Part shown: in pieces, positions 1-7,457 of the stretch | How the letters are laid out: each line of letters begins with the position of its first letter | How positions within the stretch are numbered: position 1 is the first letter of the stretch | NCBI GenBank assembly: GCA_041781135.1 | Contig: JBHAZV010000012.1 | Span: forward strand, 1-25,026 | Length of the DNA: 25,026 bases | Direction of reading: 5' to 3' | DNA from: JAUMXJ01 sp041781135 | GTDB taxonomy: Bacteria > Bacillota > Clostridia > Peptostreptococcales > Acidaminobacteraceae | The notes under the pieces: generated by a model | The model's input: the letters and a program-made list of their open reading frames with translations, nothing else | Databases searched by the model: none | What the model was told of the DNA's origin: nothing | Made by a program: the position numbers and the translations under genes

Positions 1-1
1 C

Positions 2-202
2 AAGGTGCCTTCGGAGACTGATAAGCGCAAGGTTTATCTCGAAGTGACGGAAAAGTTCTATGATTATTATGAGGCGAAGAATGAATATGTGGAAGAAGTC
101 GTCGACAGGCTTTCGGCGAGTATAAGCCCCGACAGGCTTTCCGAGCTCAGGGATATACTGGCGCTAATGAGCAGGGAGCTTATGCCCGAGGTAGATTCTT
201 GA
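2..202 (+). CDS. MarR-family transcriptional regulator, C-terminal part (5' truncated by window edge)
   Basis: Only the last 66 codons are in the window; the frame is open to base 2, so the gene starts upstream. The visible protein begins with VPSETDKRKVYLEVTEKFYD, which resembles the wing (S-x-x-D-R/K-R) followed by the long dimerisation helix of MarR-type winged-helix regulators; the rest is a charged, leucine-spaced helix (DRLSELRDILALMSREL). MarR proteins are dimeric DNA-binding repressors or activators that often respond to small ligands. No function beyond the family is inferable. It is followed by 285 bp without a gene and belongs to a different transcription unit from rimP. The DNA-recognition helix lies outside the window, so the family call rests on the C-terminal pattern alone. 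Confidence 0.6.
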   Translation, partial: KVPSETDKRKVYLEVTEKFYDYYEAKNEYVEEVVDRLSASISPDRLSELRDILALMSRELMPEVDS

Positions 203-387
203 AGTTTTGAGCGCTGATTGAATTAACTGCTAAGCTGTAACAATTCCAAACAGTTCAGTTCAAGACAAATCGAGATAGCACTAAGCAGGCTAATATCACT
301 AAATTGGATATCGCCGATTAAAGGTGTAAGTTCTAAGCCTTGCTTTCTTAGTTGAAACACTTCAAAATATCAAACAACAAAAAAATG

Positions 388-416
388 TTGACAAAGTTGG
401 CGTTTAGAGTTAGAAT
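388..416 (+). promoter_or_regulatory. Sigma-A type promoter of the rimP-nusA-infB operon
   Basis: TTGACA at 388-393 (perfect -35), a 17-bp spacer, and TAGAAT at 411-416 (5 of 6 matches to TATAAT). Transcription should start near 423, just before the leader hairpin at 432-458, leaving a leader of about 65 nt before rimP. The rest of the 203-487 gap holds no gene; the only other structure seen is TTGAA-ACAC-TTCAA at 352-365. Confidence 0.8.
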
Positions 417-431
417 CAATACGCTGAGTGT

Positions 432-461
432 GAATGAGTGGGTTTGCCCCACTCATTCTTT
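432..461 (+). terminator. Leader hairpin with weak U-tract before rimP (probable attenuator)
   Basis: GAATGAGTGGG (432-442) pairs perfectly with CCCACTCATTC (448-458) around a 5-nt loop (TTTGC), followed by TTTGTT. The 11-bp stem with a short, interrupted U-tract has the form of a weak intrinsic terminator and lies within about 10 nt of the predicted transcription start. In Bacillus subtilis the equivalent rimP(ylxS)-nusA leader contains a NusA-dependent terminator that lets NusA limit its own synthesis. The same role here is an inference from position and shape. Confidence 0.65.
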
Positions 462-487
462 GTTAGCGAAAAAGGTATTGGAGGGTT

Positions 488-946
488 ATGAGCAAAATCG
501 TTGAGATAGCAGAGTCGATTTTAGAGCCTTTTTTGAAAGAGAGGGGATTTGAGCTTTACTTTGCGGAATATGTTAAAGAGGGCAGAGATAAGGTGCTGCG
601 GATAGTTATAGATAAAGAGGGCGGAGTAGACAGCGATGACTGCGCCGAGGTCAGCAGGCATATTTCTTCGGCACTTGACGAAATAGACCCGATCCCGGAC
701 GCTTACCTGCTCGAAGTCAGTTCGCCTGGCATAGAGCGCGAGCTTCGAAAGCAGCAGCATTTTGACAGAAATTTAGGAAAGAGAGTCAATGCGGCGCTTT
801 TTAAGGCGTTTGAGGGCAGAAAGAGTTATGAGGGAATGTTAGTTGAGAAAAATGATAAAGAACTTACGATAAATACCGATGAGCGTGTAGTCAAAATACC
901 CGCGGAGCTTGTAAGCAGGGTCAAATTGGTGTTTAATTTTGAATAG
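488..946 (+). CDS. rimP: Ribosome maturation factor RimP
   Basis: A 152-residue protein of normal RimP length. RimP binds the free 30S subunit and assists late assembly of the head around S12 and 16S rRNA. The N-terminal domain shows the family signature LRIVIDKEGGVDSDDCAEVS followed by the YLLEVSSPGIERELR motif at the domain junction; the C-terminal SH3-like domain includes NDKELTINTDERVVKIP. The ATG start has GGAGGG just upstream (480-485), with rather tight spacing. It is the first gene of the operon, 8 nt upstream of nusA, the arrangement conserved in most bacteria. Confidence 0.95.
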   Translation: MSKIVEIAESILEPFLKERGFELYFAEYVKEGRDKVLRIVIDKEGGVDSDDCAEVSRHISSALDEIDPIPDAYLLEVSSPGIERELRKQQHFDRNLGKRVNAALFKAFEGRKSYEGMLVEKNDKELTINTDERVVKIPAELVSRVKLVFNFE

Positions 947-954
947 GAGGTTGC

Positions 955-2148
955 ATGGCAAAGGCGAGTTCAAAAAAAGAATCTAAAAACCCGCTGATAA
1001 AATTTTTGGAGGAGATGTCGGCGGATAGGAAAATCCCATTGGAAATACTCATACCGCTTTTAGAAGAATCGTTTGCAAAGGCGTACAGGTATTCCAATCC
1101 GTACGATGTCATAGAAGCGTACTACGACGGAGGGGAAGACGAGTTCAAAATAATGCGTGTGCTCGAAGTTGTAGATGAGGTTGAGGATGAAAATGTCGAG
1201 ATAACTGTCGACGATGCGCGCGATATTGTAAATTCCAATATAGATGAGGTCAGCAGCATAAATAAGGAGCAGCCTGTCGCAGGAATGGAAATCAAACCCG
1301 GAGATGTGCTCAGGCTCAAAATATCTCTCAGTTCACTCGGAAGGATTGCCGTGCAGAATCTAAAGCAGACTATGAACTCAAAAATGCTTGAAGCAGAGCA
1401 CAATCTCATACTTACCGAGTATACGGAAAAATTCGATGCCCTTGTACAGGGAAGAGTTCTCAGACTTAATAAGGATAGAGGAAGGAGCAACACCCTGTAT
1501 GTAAATATAGGGAGGACTGACGCCGTGCTTTTGGCTCAGGATCAGAACAAACTGGATATATATTCAGAGGGAGCTACTTACAATTTTGCGATAAAAGAGA
1601 TAAAAAATACAAACAAGGGGCCTCAGATATATGTTTCGAGGACAGACCCTAAGCTGATAAAGCTTTTGTTCAAGAGGGAGGTTCCTGAAATATCGACCGG
1701 AGAGGTAGAGATTGTAGGGATTTCGCGCGAGGCGGGTTCAAGAACTAAAATTTCCGTCAGAGCAGAAAATTCTGATATTGATCCCGTAGGTGCATGCGTC
1801 GGGCCGCGCCATATGAGGCTCGATAATGTGATAAATGAGCTCAACGGCGAAAAAATCGACGTCATAGAGTGGAGCGATAACCCTGCTGTGCTTATTTCCA
1901 ATGCTTTGAGTCCTGCGAGGGTCATGAGGGTGGAGATATACGAGGATGATAAGGCGGCTCTTGTCGTTGTTCCGGATGATCAGCTTTCGCTTGCAATCGG
2001 CAAGGAGGGTCAGAATGCCCGGCTTGCAGTAAGGCTCACCGAGTGGAAGAAAATCGATATTAAGTCCGAAAGCGAGTATGAGGCATATTCCGATGATGAT
2101 TACGAGGATTATGACGAGGATGAGCTTGAGGCAGAGGATAAGGAGTAA
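955..2148 (+). CDS. nusA: Transcription termination/antitermination factor NusA
   Basis: A 397-residue NusA, which binds RNA polymerase and nascent RNA to promote pausing, hairpin-dependent termination and antitermination. Visible in order: the N-terminal polymerase-binding domain (about 1-130); an S1 domain (about 165-232, VLRLNKDRGRSNTLYVNIGR); KH1, which includes GACVGPRHMRLDNVINELNG; and KH2 (LSLAIGKEGQNARLAVRLTE). It ends in a strongly acidic tail (about 371-397) rich in Asp, Glu and Tyr. Many Firmicute NusA proteins stop soon after KH2, so the tail is an extra; it is not the AR repeat domain of proteobacteria. The ribosome-binding site AGGAGG overlaps the rimP stop codon. NusA probably feeds back on the leader hairpin at 432-461. 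Confidence 0.97.
   Translation: MAKASSKKESKNPLIKFLEEMSADRKIPLEILIPLLEESFAKAYRYSNPYDVIEAYYDGGEDEFKIMRVLEVVDEVEDENVEITVDDARDIVNSNIDEVSSINKEQPVAGMEIKPGDVLRLKISLSSLGRIAVQNLKQTMNSKMLEAEHNLILTEYTEKFDALVQGRVLRLNKDRGRSNTLYVNIGRTDAVLLAQDQNKLDIYSEGATYNFAIKEIKNTNKGPQIYVSRTDPKLIKLLFKREVPEISTGEVEIVGISREAGSRTKISVRAENSDIDPVGACVGPRHMRLDNVINELNGEKIDVIEWSDNPAVLISNALSPARVMRVEIYEDDKAALVVVPDDQLSLAIGKEGQNARLAVRLTEWKKIDIKSESEYEAYSDDDYEDYDEDELEAEDKE
2140..2145 (+). promoter_or_regulatory. Shine-Dalgarno site fixing an AUU start for rnpM
   Basis: AAGGAG lies at the very end of nusA, overlapping its stop codon region. It is followed by 5 nt and then ATT at 2151. No ATG, GTG or TTG occurs in the rnpM frame between the upstream in-frame stop (TAA at 2139-2141) and GTG 2187, which is already inside the conserved domain. 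The spacing therefore decides the non-canonical start. Confidence 0.75.
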
Positions 2149-2150
2149 AT

Positions 2151-2393
2151 ATTAAGAAAAATACAAGAAGATGTATAGCTTGCGGCGTGAGGTCAGATAG
2201 ATCGAACTTTGTTAGAGTTGTCAGGACAGCTTGCGGAGAGATCGTTGAACAGGGCGCGCGACGCATAGAGGGCAGAGGAGCGTATGTATGCAGAAACGAA
2301 GCATGTATAGGAAAGACAAACGCCAGGAATCTGCTGTCGAGGGCATTCAGAAGAAATGTAAAGTTAGAACTTACGGGGAGGGCAGATGAGTAA
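2151..2393 (+). CDS. rnpM: RNase P modulator RnpM (YlxR family), apparent AUU start
   Basis: An 80-residue YlxR-fold protein; the B. subtilis homologue binds the RNase P RNA and modulates its activity. The conserved core runs from RRCIACG (about residues 6-12) through FVRVVRTACGEI to the GRGAYVCRNEACIGK motif. The first in-frame NTG codon is GTG 2187, which would delete RRCIACG, so the start is taken as ATT 2151, 5 nt after AAGGAG. AUU starts are rare and are best known from infC. The gene begins 2 nt after the nusA stop and overlaps infB by 8 nt. The ylxQ (L7Ae-like) gene often found next is absent. Confidence 0.85.
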   Translation: MKKNTRRCIACGVRSDRSNFVRVVRTACGEIVEQGARRIEGRGAYVCRNEACIGKTNARNLLSRAFRRNVKLELTGRADE

Positions 2394-5190
2394 GATAAGA
2401 TTACACAAATTAGCTGAAGAGCTTGGAACTAAGTCTAACGAGCTTGCAAAAATCGCAGAGGATATTGGAATGGGAAAGATTCTTCCAATTGAGACCATCG
2501 ATTTGGAGCAGGCGGAAAAACTAAAAAAAGCATATAAAATGGGTACAAATAAAACTCACCCGGTTCAACAAAATAACGAAAAGGCGGAAACTAATACGGA
2601 TAAGAGTATGGTTAAGAATACAGAATCTCTCAAAAAAATGAAAAAGAAGAGAGTCTATGTTTTTGACAATAAGCAGCAGTCTGGCTCGTATTCGAGCGAT
2701 CAGACTCATGCCTATGTTCCTAAACAGATACGTGGCAAAAAACAGGATCCTAAACCACAGGTGCAGTACAAGGTAGCTGCGGAGAAGCCGCAGTCTGCTG
2801 CGGATCAGCGCGGCGAACAGCGCCCCGTTAATAAAACAGAGCAGCATCGTCCGGAGCAGCAGCGCGCCGAACAAAGATCCGAACAGCGAAGCGAACAGCG
2901 CGGCGAGCAGAGAACGCATGAGCAGAAACAGGATCAGAGAGCTGGGCAGCAGCCTTCACAAAAAGCGCTTAAGGCGCAGATTGGGCAGGTCTCAAATGTA
3001 GAGGTTTCAAGGCCGATGCCTCTCGGCAGACCTTCATCTACTGTAGGTGCGACAAGGCGGCCGCCTGCGGAGGGAAGAAAATCGCAGATAAGCTCTGCAA
3101 GACCTCCTGCGCCGGGCAGACCTTCGAGAGCTGCGACAGGAGCAGCTGCTCCCGCACGAGACGGCGGCTCAAAGGGCGCTGCTGTGTGGAAGAAAAAAGA
3201 ACCGCAGCAGTTCGTGGTTGAGGAAGAGATCACCAAGTCGGTTGGAAAGCGTAAGGGGCAGAAGAAAAAGGATGCTCCGGTGGATAAGGATAAGCTTGAA
3301 AAGAAATCAAAGACCGCGAAAAAGAAAACTATGGATTTTAGCGGCGATTTCGATTTTGGCAAAAAAAGGAAACAAAAATCGCAGAGGTACAAGGCGCTTC
3401 AGAGCAAGGAGAGATCGGAGCGCCTCGATGAAATGCTGCAGAGAGAGACTGTTTACATTCCTGAGGAGATAACTGTCAAGGAATTTGCCGAGAAGATAAA
3501 CAAGAGCGGAAGCGAAATAATTATGAAGCTTGTAAGGCTCGGCAAGATGGTTACTATAAATAATGTAATAGATTATGAAACTGCGGCGCTCATAGCAATG
3601 GATTACGAGATAGAGCTGGATATTGAAAGCGACGAGGGCGAAGATTATGCAGAGGTGTTTGAGCTCGACTTTGATGATGCAGAGGAAAGTCTGACAGAAA
3701 GAGCGCCTGTTGTGACTGTGATGGGGCATGTCGACCACGGTAAGACTTCGCTCCTTGATGCCATTAGAAATACAGGAATTGCAGATGGTGAAGCAGGAGG
3801 AATAACGCAGCATATCGGCGCTTCCGAGGTGGTTAGAAATGACAAGAAAATCCTGTTCTTAGATACTCCGGGTCACGAGGCATTTAGTACGCTGAGGGCG
3901 CGAGGCGCTCAGATTACGGATATTGCTGTGCTGGTAGTTGCTGCCGATGACGGCGTGATGCCGCAGACCATCGAGGCGATAGATCATTCAAAGGCCGCCG
4001 GTGTGCCTATTATCGTGGCAATAAACAAAATAGACAAGCCTGCAGCCAATCCGGACAGGGTAAAGCAGGAGCTTTCTGAGAGAGGTCTTGTGATCGAGGA
4101 GTGGGGCGGCGATGTCATTGCTGTTCCTGTTTCAGCAAAGAGCGGGGAAGGCATAGATAAACTGCTCGATATGATACTTATCGTCGCAGAGGTTCAGGAT
4201 CTTAAAGCAAATCCTAATCGCTCCGCAGTGGGAACTGTAATAGACGCAAAGATTGTGAAGGGTCGCGGCGTAGTTACTACAGTGCTTGTGGAAAAAGGAA
4301 CACTAAGTCACGGAGATAATTTTGTTGCGGGCAGAACATACGGCAGGGTCAAGACTATGACCGGGTCGAGGGGTCAGAAGATAAAGAAAGTCGGACCGTC
4401 TACCTGTGTAGAAATAGACGGTATAAGCGATATACCAAATTCAGGCGAAAAATTCTATGTTACGCCGGATGAAAAGACTGCAAAATTAGTTGCGGAGCAG
4501 TATGAGAACGATTACAGAAGAAGGGCTTTGAAGAGTTCTTCCGTAAGGCTCGAGCAGCTGTTTGACAAGATAAAGGATGGTTCTGTCAAGGAGCTTTCGA
4601 TCATAATTAAAGCGGATGTTCAGGGCTCTGTTGAAGCGCTTAAGACGAGCCTTGTGAAGCTCTCGACCGACGAGGTAAAGGTCAATATCATAAGAGCGGA
4701 TGTGGGCACGATTTCCGAATCTGACGTCATACTTGCATCTGCTTCAAATGCCCTGATTATTGGATTTAATGTCAGACCTTCAAATAATGTATCAGCGCTT
4801 GCAGATTCTGAAAATGTCGACATCAGGACATACAATATAATCTATCAGGCGATAGACGATGTAGAAAACGCTCTTAAAGGCATGCTCGATCCAATATTCA
4901 AAGAAGTTGTTATCGGCAAGGCAGAAGTGCGAAGTATATTCAAAATTCCGGGCGGCGTGGTTGCAGGAAGTTATATAACCAGCGGCAAAATTACCAGAAA
5001 TGCCGGCGTGAGGGTCGTTCGGGATGGTATAGTGCTCTATACGGGAAAAATCACTTCGCTAAGGCGTTTTAAGGACGATGTCAAAGAAGTTGCAAGCGGA
5101 TATGAGTGCGGCATTGGAATAGAAAAATACTCGGATATCAAAGAGGGTGATGAGCTCGAAGCTTTTGTAATGGAAGAAGTGCAGAGGTAG
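2386..5190 (+). CDS. infB: Translation initiation factor IF-2
   Basis: A 934-residue GTPase that brings initiator fMet-tRNA to the 30S subunit and promotes subunit joining. The N-terminus has a short IF2_N helical module (KLAEELGTKSNELAKIAEDI). A long low-complexity linker rich in Gln, Arg, Lys and Pro (about 60-340) contains tandem EQR units. A second IF2_N module follows (ITVKEFAEKINKSGSEIIMK). The G domain shows GHVDHGKT (447-454), DTPGH (493-497), NKID (547-550) and SAK (583-585), followed by the beta-barrel and C-terminal fMet-tRNA-binding domains. All nucleotide-binding motifs are intact. It is preceded by a GGGGAGGG ribosome-binding site inside rnpM and followed by the rbfA fusion after 3 nt. 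Internal starts giving shorter isoforms are possible but not demonstrated. Confidence 0.98.
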   Translation: MSKIRLHKLAEELGTKSNELAKIAEDIGMGKILPIETIDLEQAEKLKKAYKMGTNKTHPVQQNNEKAETNTDKSMVKNTESLKKMKKKRVYVFDNKQQSGSYSSDQTHAYVPKQIRGKKQDPKPQVQYKVAAEKPQSAADQRGEQRPVNKTEQHRPEQQRAEQRSEQRSEQRGEQRTHEQKQDQRAGQQPSQKALKAQIGQVSNVEVSRPMPLGRPSSTVGATRRPPAEGRKSQISSARPPAPGRPSRAATGAAAPARDGGSKGAAVWKKKEPQQFVVEEEITKSVGKRKGQKKKDAPVDKDKLEKKSKTAKKKTMDFSGDFDFGKKRKQKSQRYKALQSKERSERLDEMLQRETVYIPEEITVKEFAEKINKSGSEIIMKLVRLGKMVTINNVIDYETAALIAMDYEIELDIESDEGEDYAEVFELDFDDAEESLTERAPVVTVMGHVDHGKTSLLDAIRNTGIADGEAGGITQHIGASEVVRNDKKILFLDTPGHEAFSTLRARGAQITDIAVLVVAADDGVMPQTIEAIDHSKAAGVPIIVAINKIDKPAANPDRVKQELSERGLVIEEWGGDVIAVPVSAKSGEGIDKLLDMILIVAEVQDLKANPNRSAVGTVIDAKIVKGRGVVTTVLVEKGTLSHGDNFVAGRTYGRVKTMTGSRGQKIKKVGPSTCVEIDGISDIPNSGEKFYVTPDEKTAKLVAEQYENDYRRRALKSSSVRLEQLFDKIKDGSVKELSIIIKADVQGSVEALKTSLVKLSTDEVKVNIIRADVGTISESDVILASASNALIIGFNVRPSNNVSALADSENVDIRTYNIIYQAIDDVENALKGMLDPIFKEVVIGKAEVRSIFKIPGGVVAGSYITSGKITRNAGVRVVRDGIVLYTGKITSLRRFKDDVKEVASGYECGIGIEKYSDIKEGDELEAFVMEEVQR
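2854..2913 (+). repeat. Tandem EQR-type repeat in the IF-2 linker
   Basis: Five imperfect 9-12 nt units encode E-Q-(Q)-R followed by Ala, Ser or Gly, within the disordered linker of IF-2. Codon choice varies between units (CGC, AGA, CGA), so the peptide pattern is better conserved than the DNA. Confidence 0.7.
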
Positions 5191-5193
5191 GGA

Positions 5194-6510
5194 TTGAAAA
5201 AAAAGCAAAACAACAGAATTTCGAGAATAGAGGTCGATATACAGCGCATACTCTCGGAGCTGATTTCGTTTGGAATCAAGGATCCGAGGGTGAGCGCGCT
5301 CGCTTCGGTATCGAGGGTGGATTTAACGCGCGATCTCAGCTATGCGACCGTCTATATAAGTGGCGGCGATTCGGATACGCTAAAAGGGCTGAACAGTGCA
5401 AGTGGCTTTTTGCGAAAGCAGCTTGCGGGCGAACTGACGACGTTTAGAATTCCGGAGCTGCTGTTTAAGTCAGATGAATCGCTCGAGCATTTGTTGCGGA
5501 TAGATGAGCTTTTGAAGTCGGTGAGCCGCAGCGGCCCGTCTACAAATACGCTTGCTGAAATCGCAAGCATTCTTAAAACTGACGAAAGCGGGAGCATTGC
5601 CGTGCTTCCGCATATTTTCCCGGACGGGGATGCAATCGGATCCTGCGCTGCGCTTTGTCTTGCGTTAAAGCAGATGGGCAAGCATCCGGAGCTTGTCGTA
5701 GCGGAAAAAGTTGCTGGGAATATTTCGTTTATGCTCGACGGGTTGGATGTTCGCAATATGGCAGATGAGCCGGATGCAGAGGATATAGGTTACGATCTTG
5801 TAATATCTCTTGATACAAGCTCGATAGAGCAGCTAAGAGATCGGCGAAATATCTTTGATTCCGCCGGACGGACGATTTCGATAGATCACCACGGAACAAA
5901 TGTAGGTTTTGCCGATGTAGTATATGTGGATGTATGTGCAAGTGCGACCGGCGAAATCATTTATGATCTGCTGATCGAAATGGGTGTTGAAATAACTCCT
6001 GATATGGCGGGTTGCCTCTACACTGCCATAATTTCCGATACCGGAACTTTTAAGCATCTAAACACAACTGCAAAGACCTTTAGAACAGCGGCGGCGCTGC
6101 GCGATTGCGGGTTCGATTTTCAGAGAATCAATAATTTTGTGCATAAAAACGTTCCGATGCGAAAGGCGAGGCTGCTTCAGGAGGCGTTGAGCAAGCTCGA
6201 AATACTCGGTTCGGGCAGGATTGCCGTATCTAATGCAATAGGAACCGATCTCGCCGAGGATTCCGGCGATTTTGACGGGATTTCCGACTACATACTTTCG
6301 CTTGAAGGCATAGAGGCTTCTGCTTTTGCGAGGAGTCTTGGCGGAGATGAAATAAAATTTTCACTGCGCTCGAAGAATGATGTGGATGTTTCAAAGATAG
6401 CTGAATCTATGGGCGGCGGCGGGCATATGCGCGCTGCGGGCTTTGTCACAAAAATACCGTATGATGAGGCTGTAGCAAAAATTATTGAAATGGCGGAGAA
6501 GCAATTATAA
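5194..6510 (+). CDS. Fusion of ribosome-binding factor A and NrnA-type DHH/DHHA1 phosphoesterase
   Basis: One 438-residue open frame joins two proteins that are usually separate neighbours. Residues 1 to about 110 are RbfA, the cold-shock 30S maturation factor (RIEVDIQRILSELISFGIKD, then DLSYATVYIS). Residues from about 120 on are a DHH phosphoesterase of the NrnA type, which degrades very short RNAs and dephosphorylates pAp. It has PHIFPDGDAIGS (near 140-150), a metal-binding Asp in SLDTS, DHH (about 231-233), SDTGTF and the DHHA1 motif GGGGH near residue 410. All expected metal-binding motifs are present, so both halves look functional. A 10-residue Ser/Gly/Pro/Thr linker separates them. 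The start is TTG 5194, three nt after infB, with a weak GAGG upstream. In many Firmicutes the order is rbfA, nrnA, truB; here the first two are one chain. Confidence 0.9.
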   Translation: MKKKQNNRISRIEVDIQRILSELISFGIKDPRVSALASVSRVDLTRDLSYATVYISGGDSDTLKGLNSASGFLRKQLAGELTTFRIPELLFKSDESLEHLLRIDELLKSVSRSGPSTNTLAEIASILKTDESGSIAVLPHIFPDGDAIGSCAALCLALKQMGKHPELVVAEKVAGNISFMLDGLDVRNMADEPDAEDIGYDLVISLDTSSIEQLRDRRNIFDSAGRTISIDHHGTNVGFADVVYVDVCASATGEIIYDLLIEMGVEITPDMAGCLYTAIISDTGTFKHLNTTAKTFRTAAALRDCGFDFQRINNFVHKNVPMRKARLLQEALSKLEILGSGRIAVSNAIGTDLAEDSGDFDGISDYILSLEGIEASAFARSLGGDEIKFSLRSKNDVDVSKIAESMGGGGHMRAAGFVTKIPYDEAVAKIIEMAEKQL

Positions 6511-6512
6511 AA

Positions 6513-7457
6513 ATGATTGCGGAGAAGGTGGAAAAGTGCGGGGTCATACCCGTGTACAAGCCCGCCGGAATTACTTCGCACGATGTTGTTGCGAAGATTC
6601 GCCGGCTGCTCGGAATACAGAGGGTAGGGCATAGCGGTACACTTGATCCAATGGTGACTGGCGTGCTTCCTGTTTTGATAGGGCAGGCGACGAGGCTTTC
6701 GGATTATTTTATGGGTCTCCCAAAGAAATATGCGGCTGTCGCTGCGCTTGGATCTGCCACAGATACGCAGGATGCGTGCGGCAGTGTGGTTGCTGCGGCA
6801 GATTATGCTCATGTCACAAAAGAAGATATCGAGCGATGCTTTTTGGATTTCAGCGGAGATATTTTTCAGATTCCTCCCGATTATTCCGCTGTAAAAATCG
6901 GAGGAAAAAAACTGCTCGAATATGCTGTCTCAGGGAAGACCGCGCCTGCCAAAAAGGCTCGGAGGGTTACGGTGTACAGTCTGCGTTTGCTTGATTTTTC
7001 AGATGATTTGAGTTTTGAAGTCGAATGCTCAAAGGGCACATATATAAGAACTCTTTGTCATGATATGGGAATTGCCCTCGGAACATATGCGCATCTTAAA
7101 AATCTTGTCAGAGTCAGTTCTGGCGGCTTTTCTGCGGAAGAAGCTGTCCTGCTCGAAGATGTCGGGGAGGAATCTTTAATCGATATCGGAGATGCTGCGC
7201 GCAGGATATGGAATATCGGCATTATCAATATTGACGGTTTGAGCAGCGATATCAGCAAGCGTCTAAAAAATGGCGTTAAGTTTGATTTGAGCAGGTACGG
7301 CGATGTCGAGAGCGCACGTGTACGGGCTGCGCGAGCTGGATATGACGCCGGCCGTTTTGCAATTTCGGATGAATATCTGGTGTATTGCGGCAATAGGCTT
7401 GTTGGAATAGCGGATAGTGATTTCCGAATATCAAAGCTCATAGGGTATGGAGCGTGA
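6513..7457 (+). CDS. truB: tRNA pseudouridine(55) synthase TruB
   Basis: A 314-residue enzyme that isomerises U55 in the T-loop of tRNAs. It shows the N-terminal KPAGITSHDVVAKIRR motif and the catalytic GHSGTLDPMVTGVLPV motif (39-54) with nucleophile Asp45. KGTYIRTLCHDMG and a C-terminal region resembling the TruB C-terminal/PUA part follow. The ATG start lies 2 nt after the rbfA-nrnA stop codon. The 3' end overlaps ribF by 11 nt, indicating translational coupling. Confidence 0.95.
   Translation: MIAEKVEKCGVIPVYKPAGITSHDVVAKIRRLLGIQRVGHSGTLDPMVTGVLPVLIGQATRLSDYFMGLPKKYAAVAALGSATDTQDACGSVVAAADYAHVTKEDIERCFLDFSGDIFQIPPDYSAVKIGGKKLLEYAVSGKTAPAKKARRVTVYSLRLLDFSDDLSFEVECSKGTYIRTLCHDMGIALGTYAHLKNLVRVSSGGFSAEEAVLLEDVGEESLIDIGDAARRIWNIGIINIDGLSSDISKRLKNGVKFDLSRYGDVESARVRAARAGYDAGRFAISDEYLVYCGNRLVGIADSDFRISKLIGYGA

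Noticed and set aside
2187..2393. GTG 2187 as the start of rnpM
   Set aside because: It removes the conserved RRCIACG motif and has no suitable ribosome-binding site; ATT 2151 follows AAGGAG at normal spacing.
2812..2930. CRISPR-like repeats
   Set aside because: The repeats are short, unspaced and in frame within infB; they encode a low-complexity linker.
3307..3813. Minus-strand open frame opposite infB
   Set aside because: It overlaps the conserved IF-2 coding frame and looks like a shadow of its codon usage.
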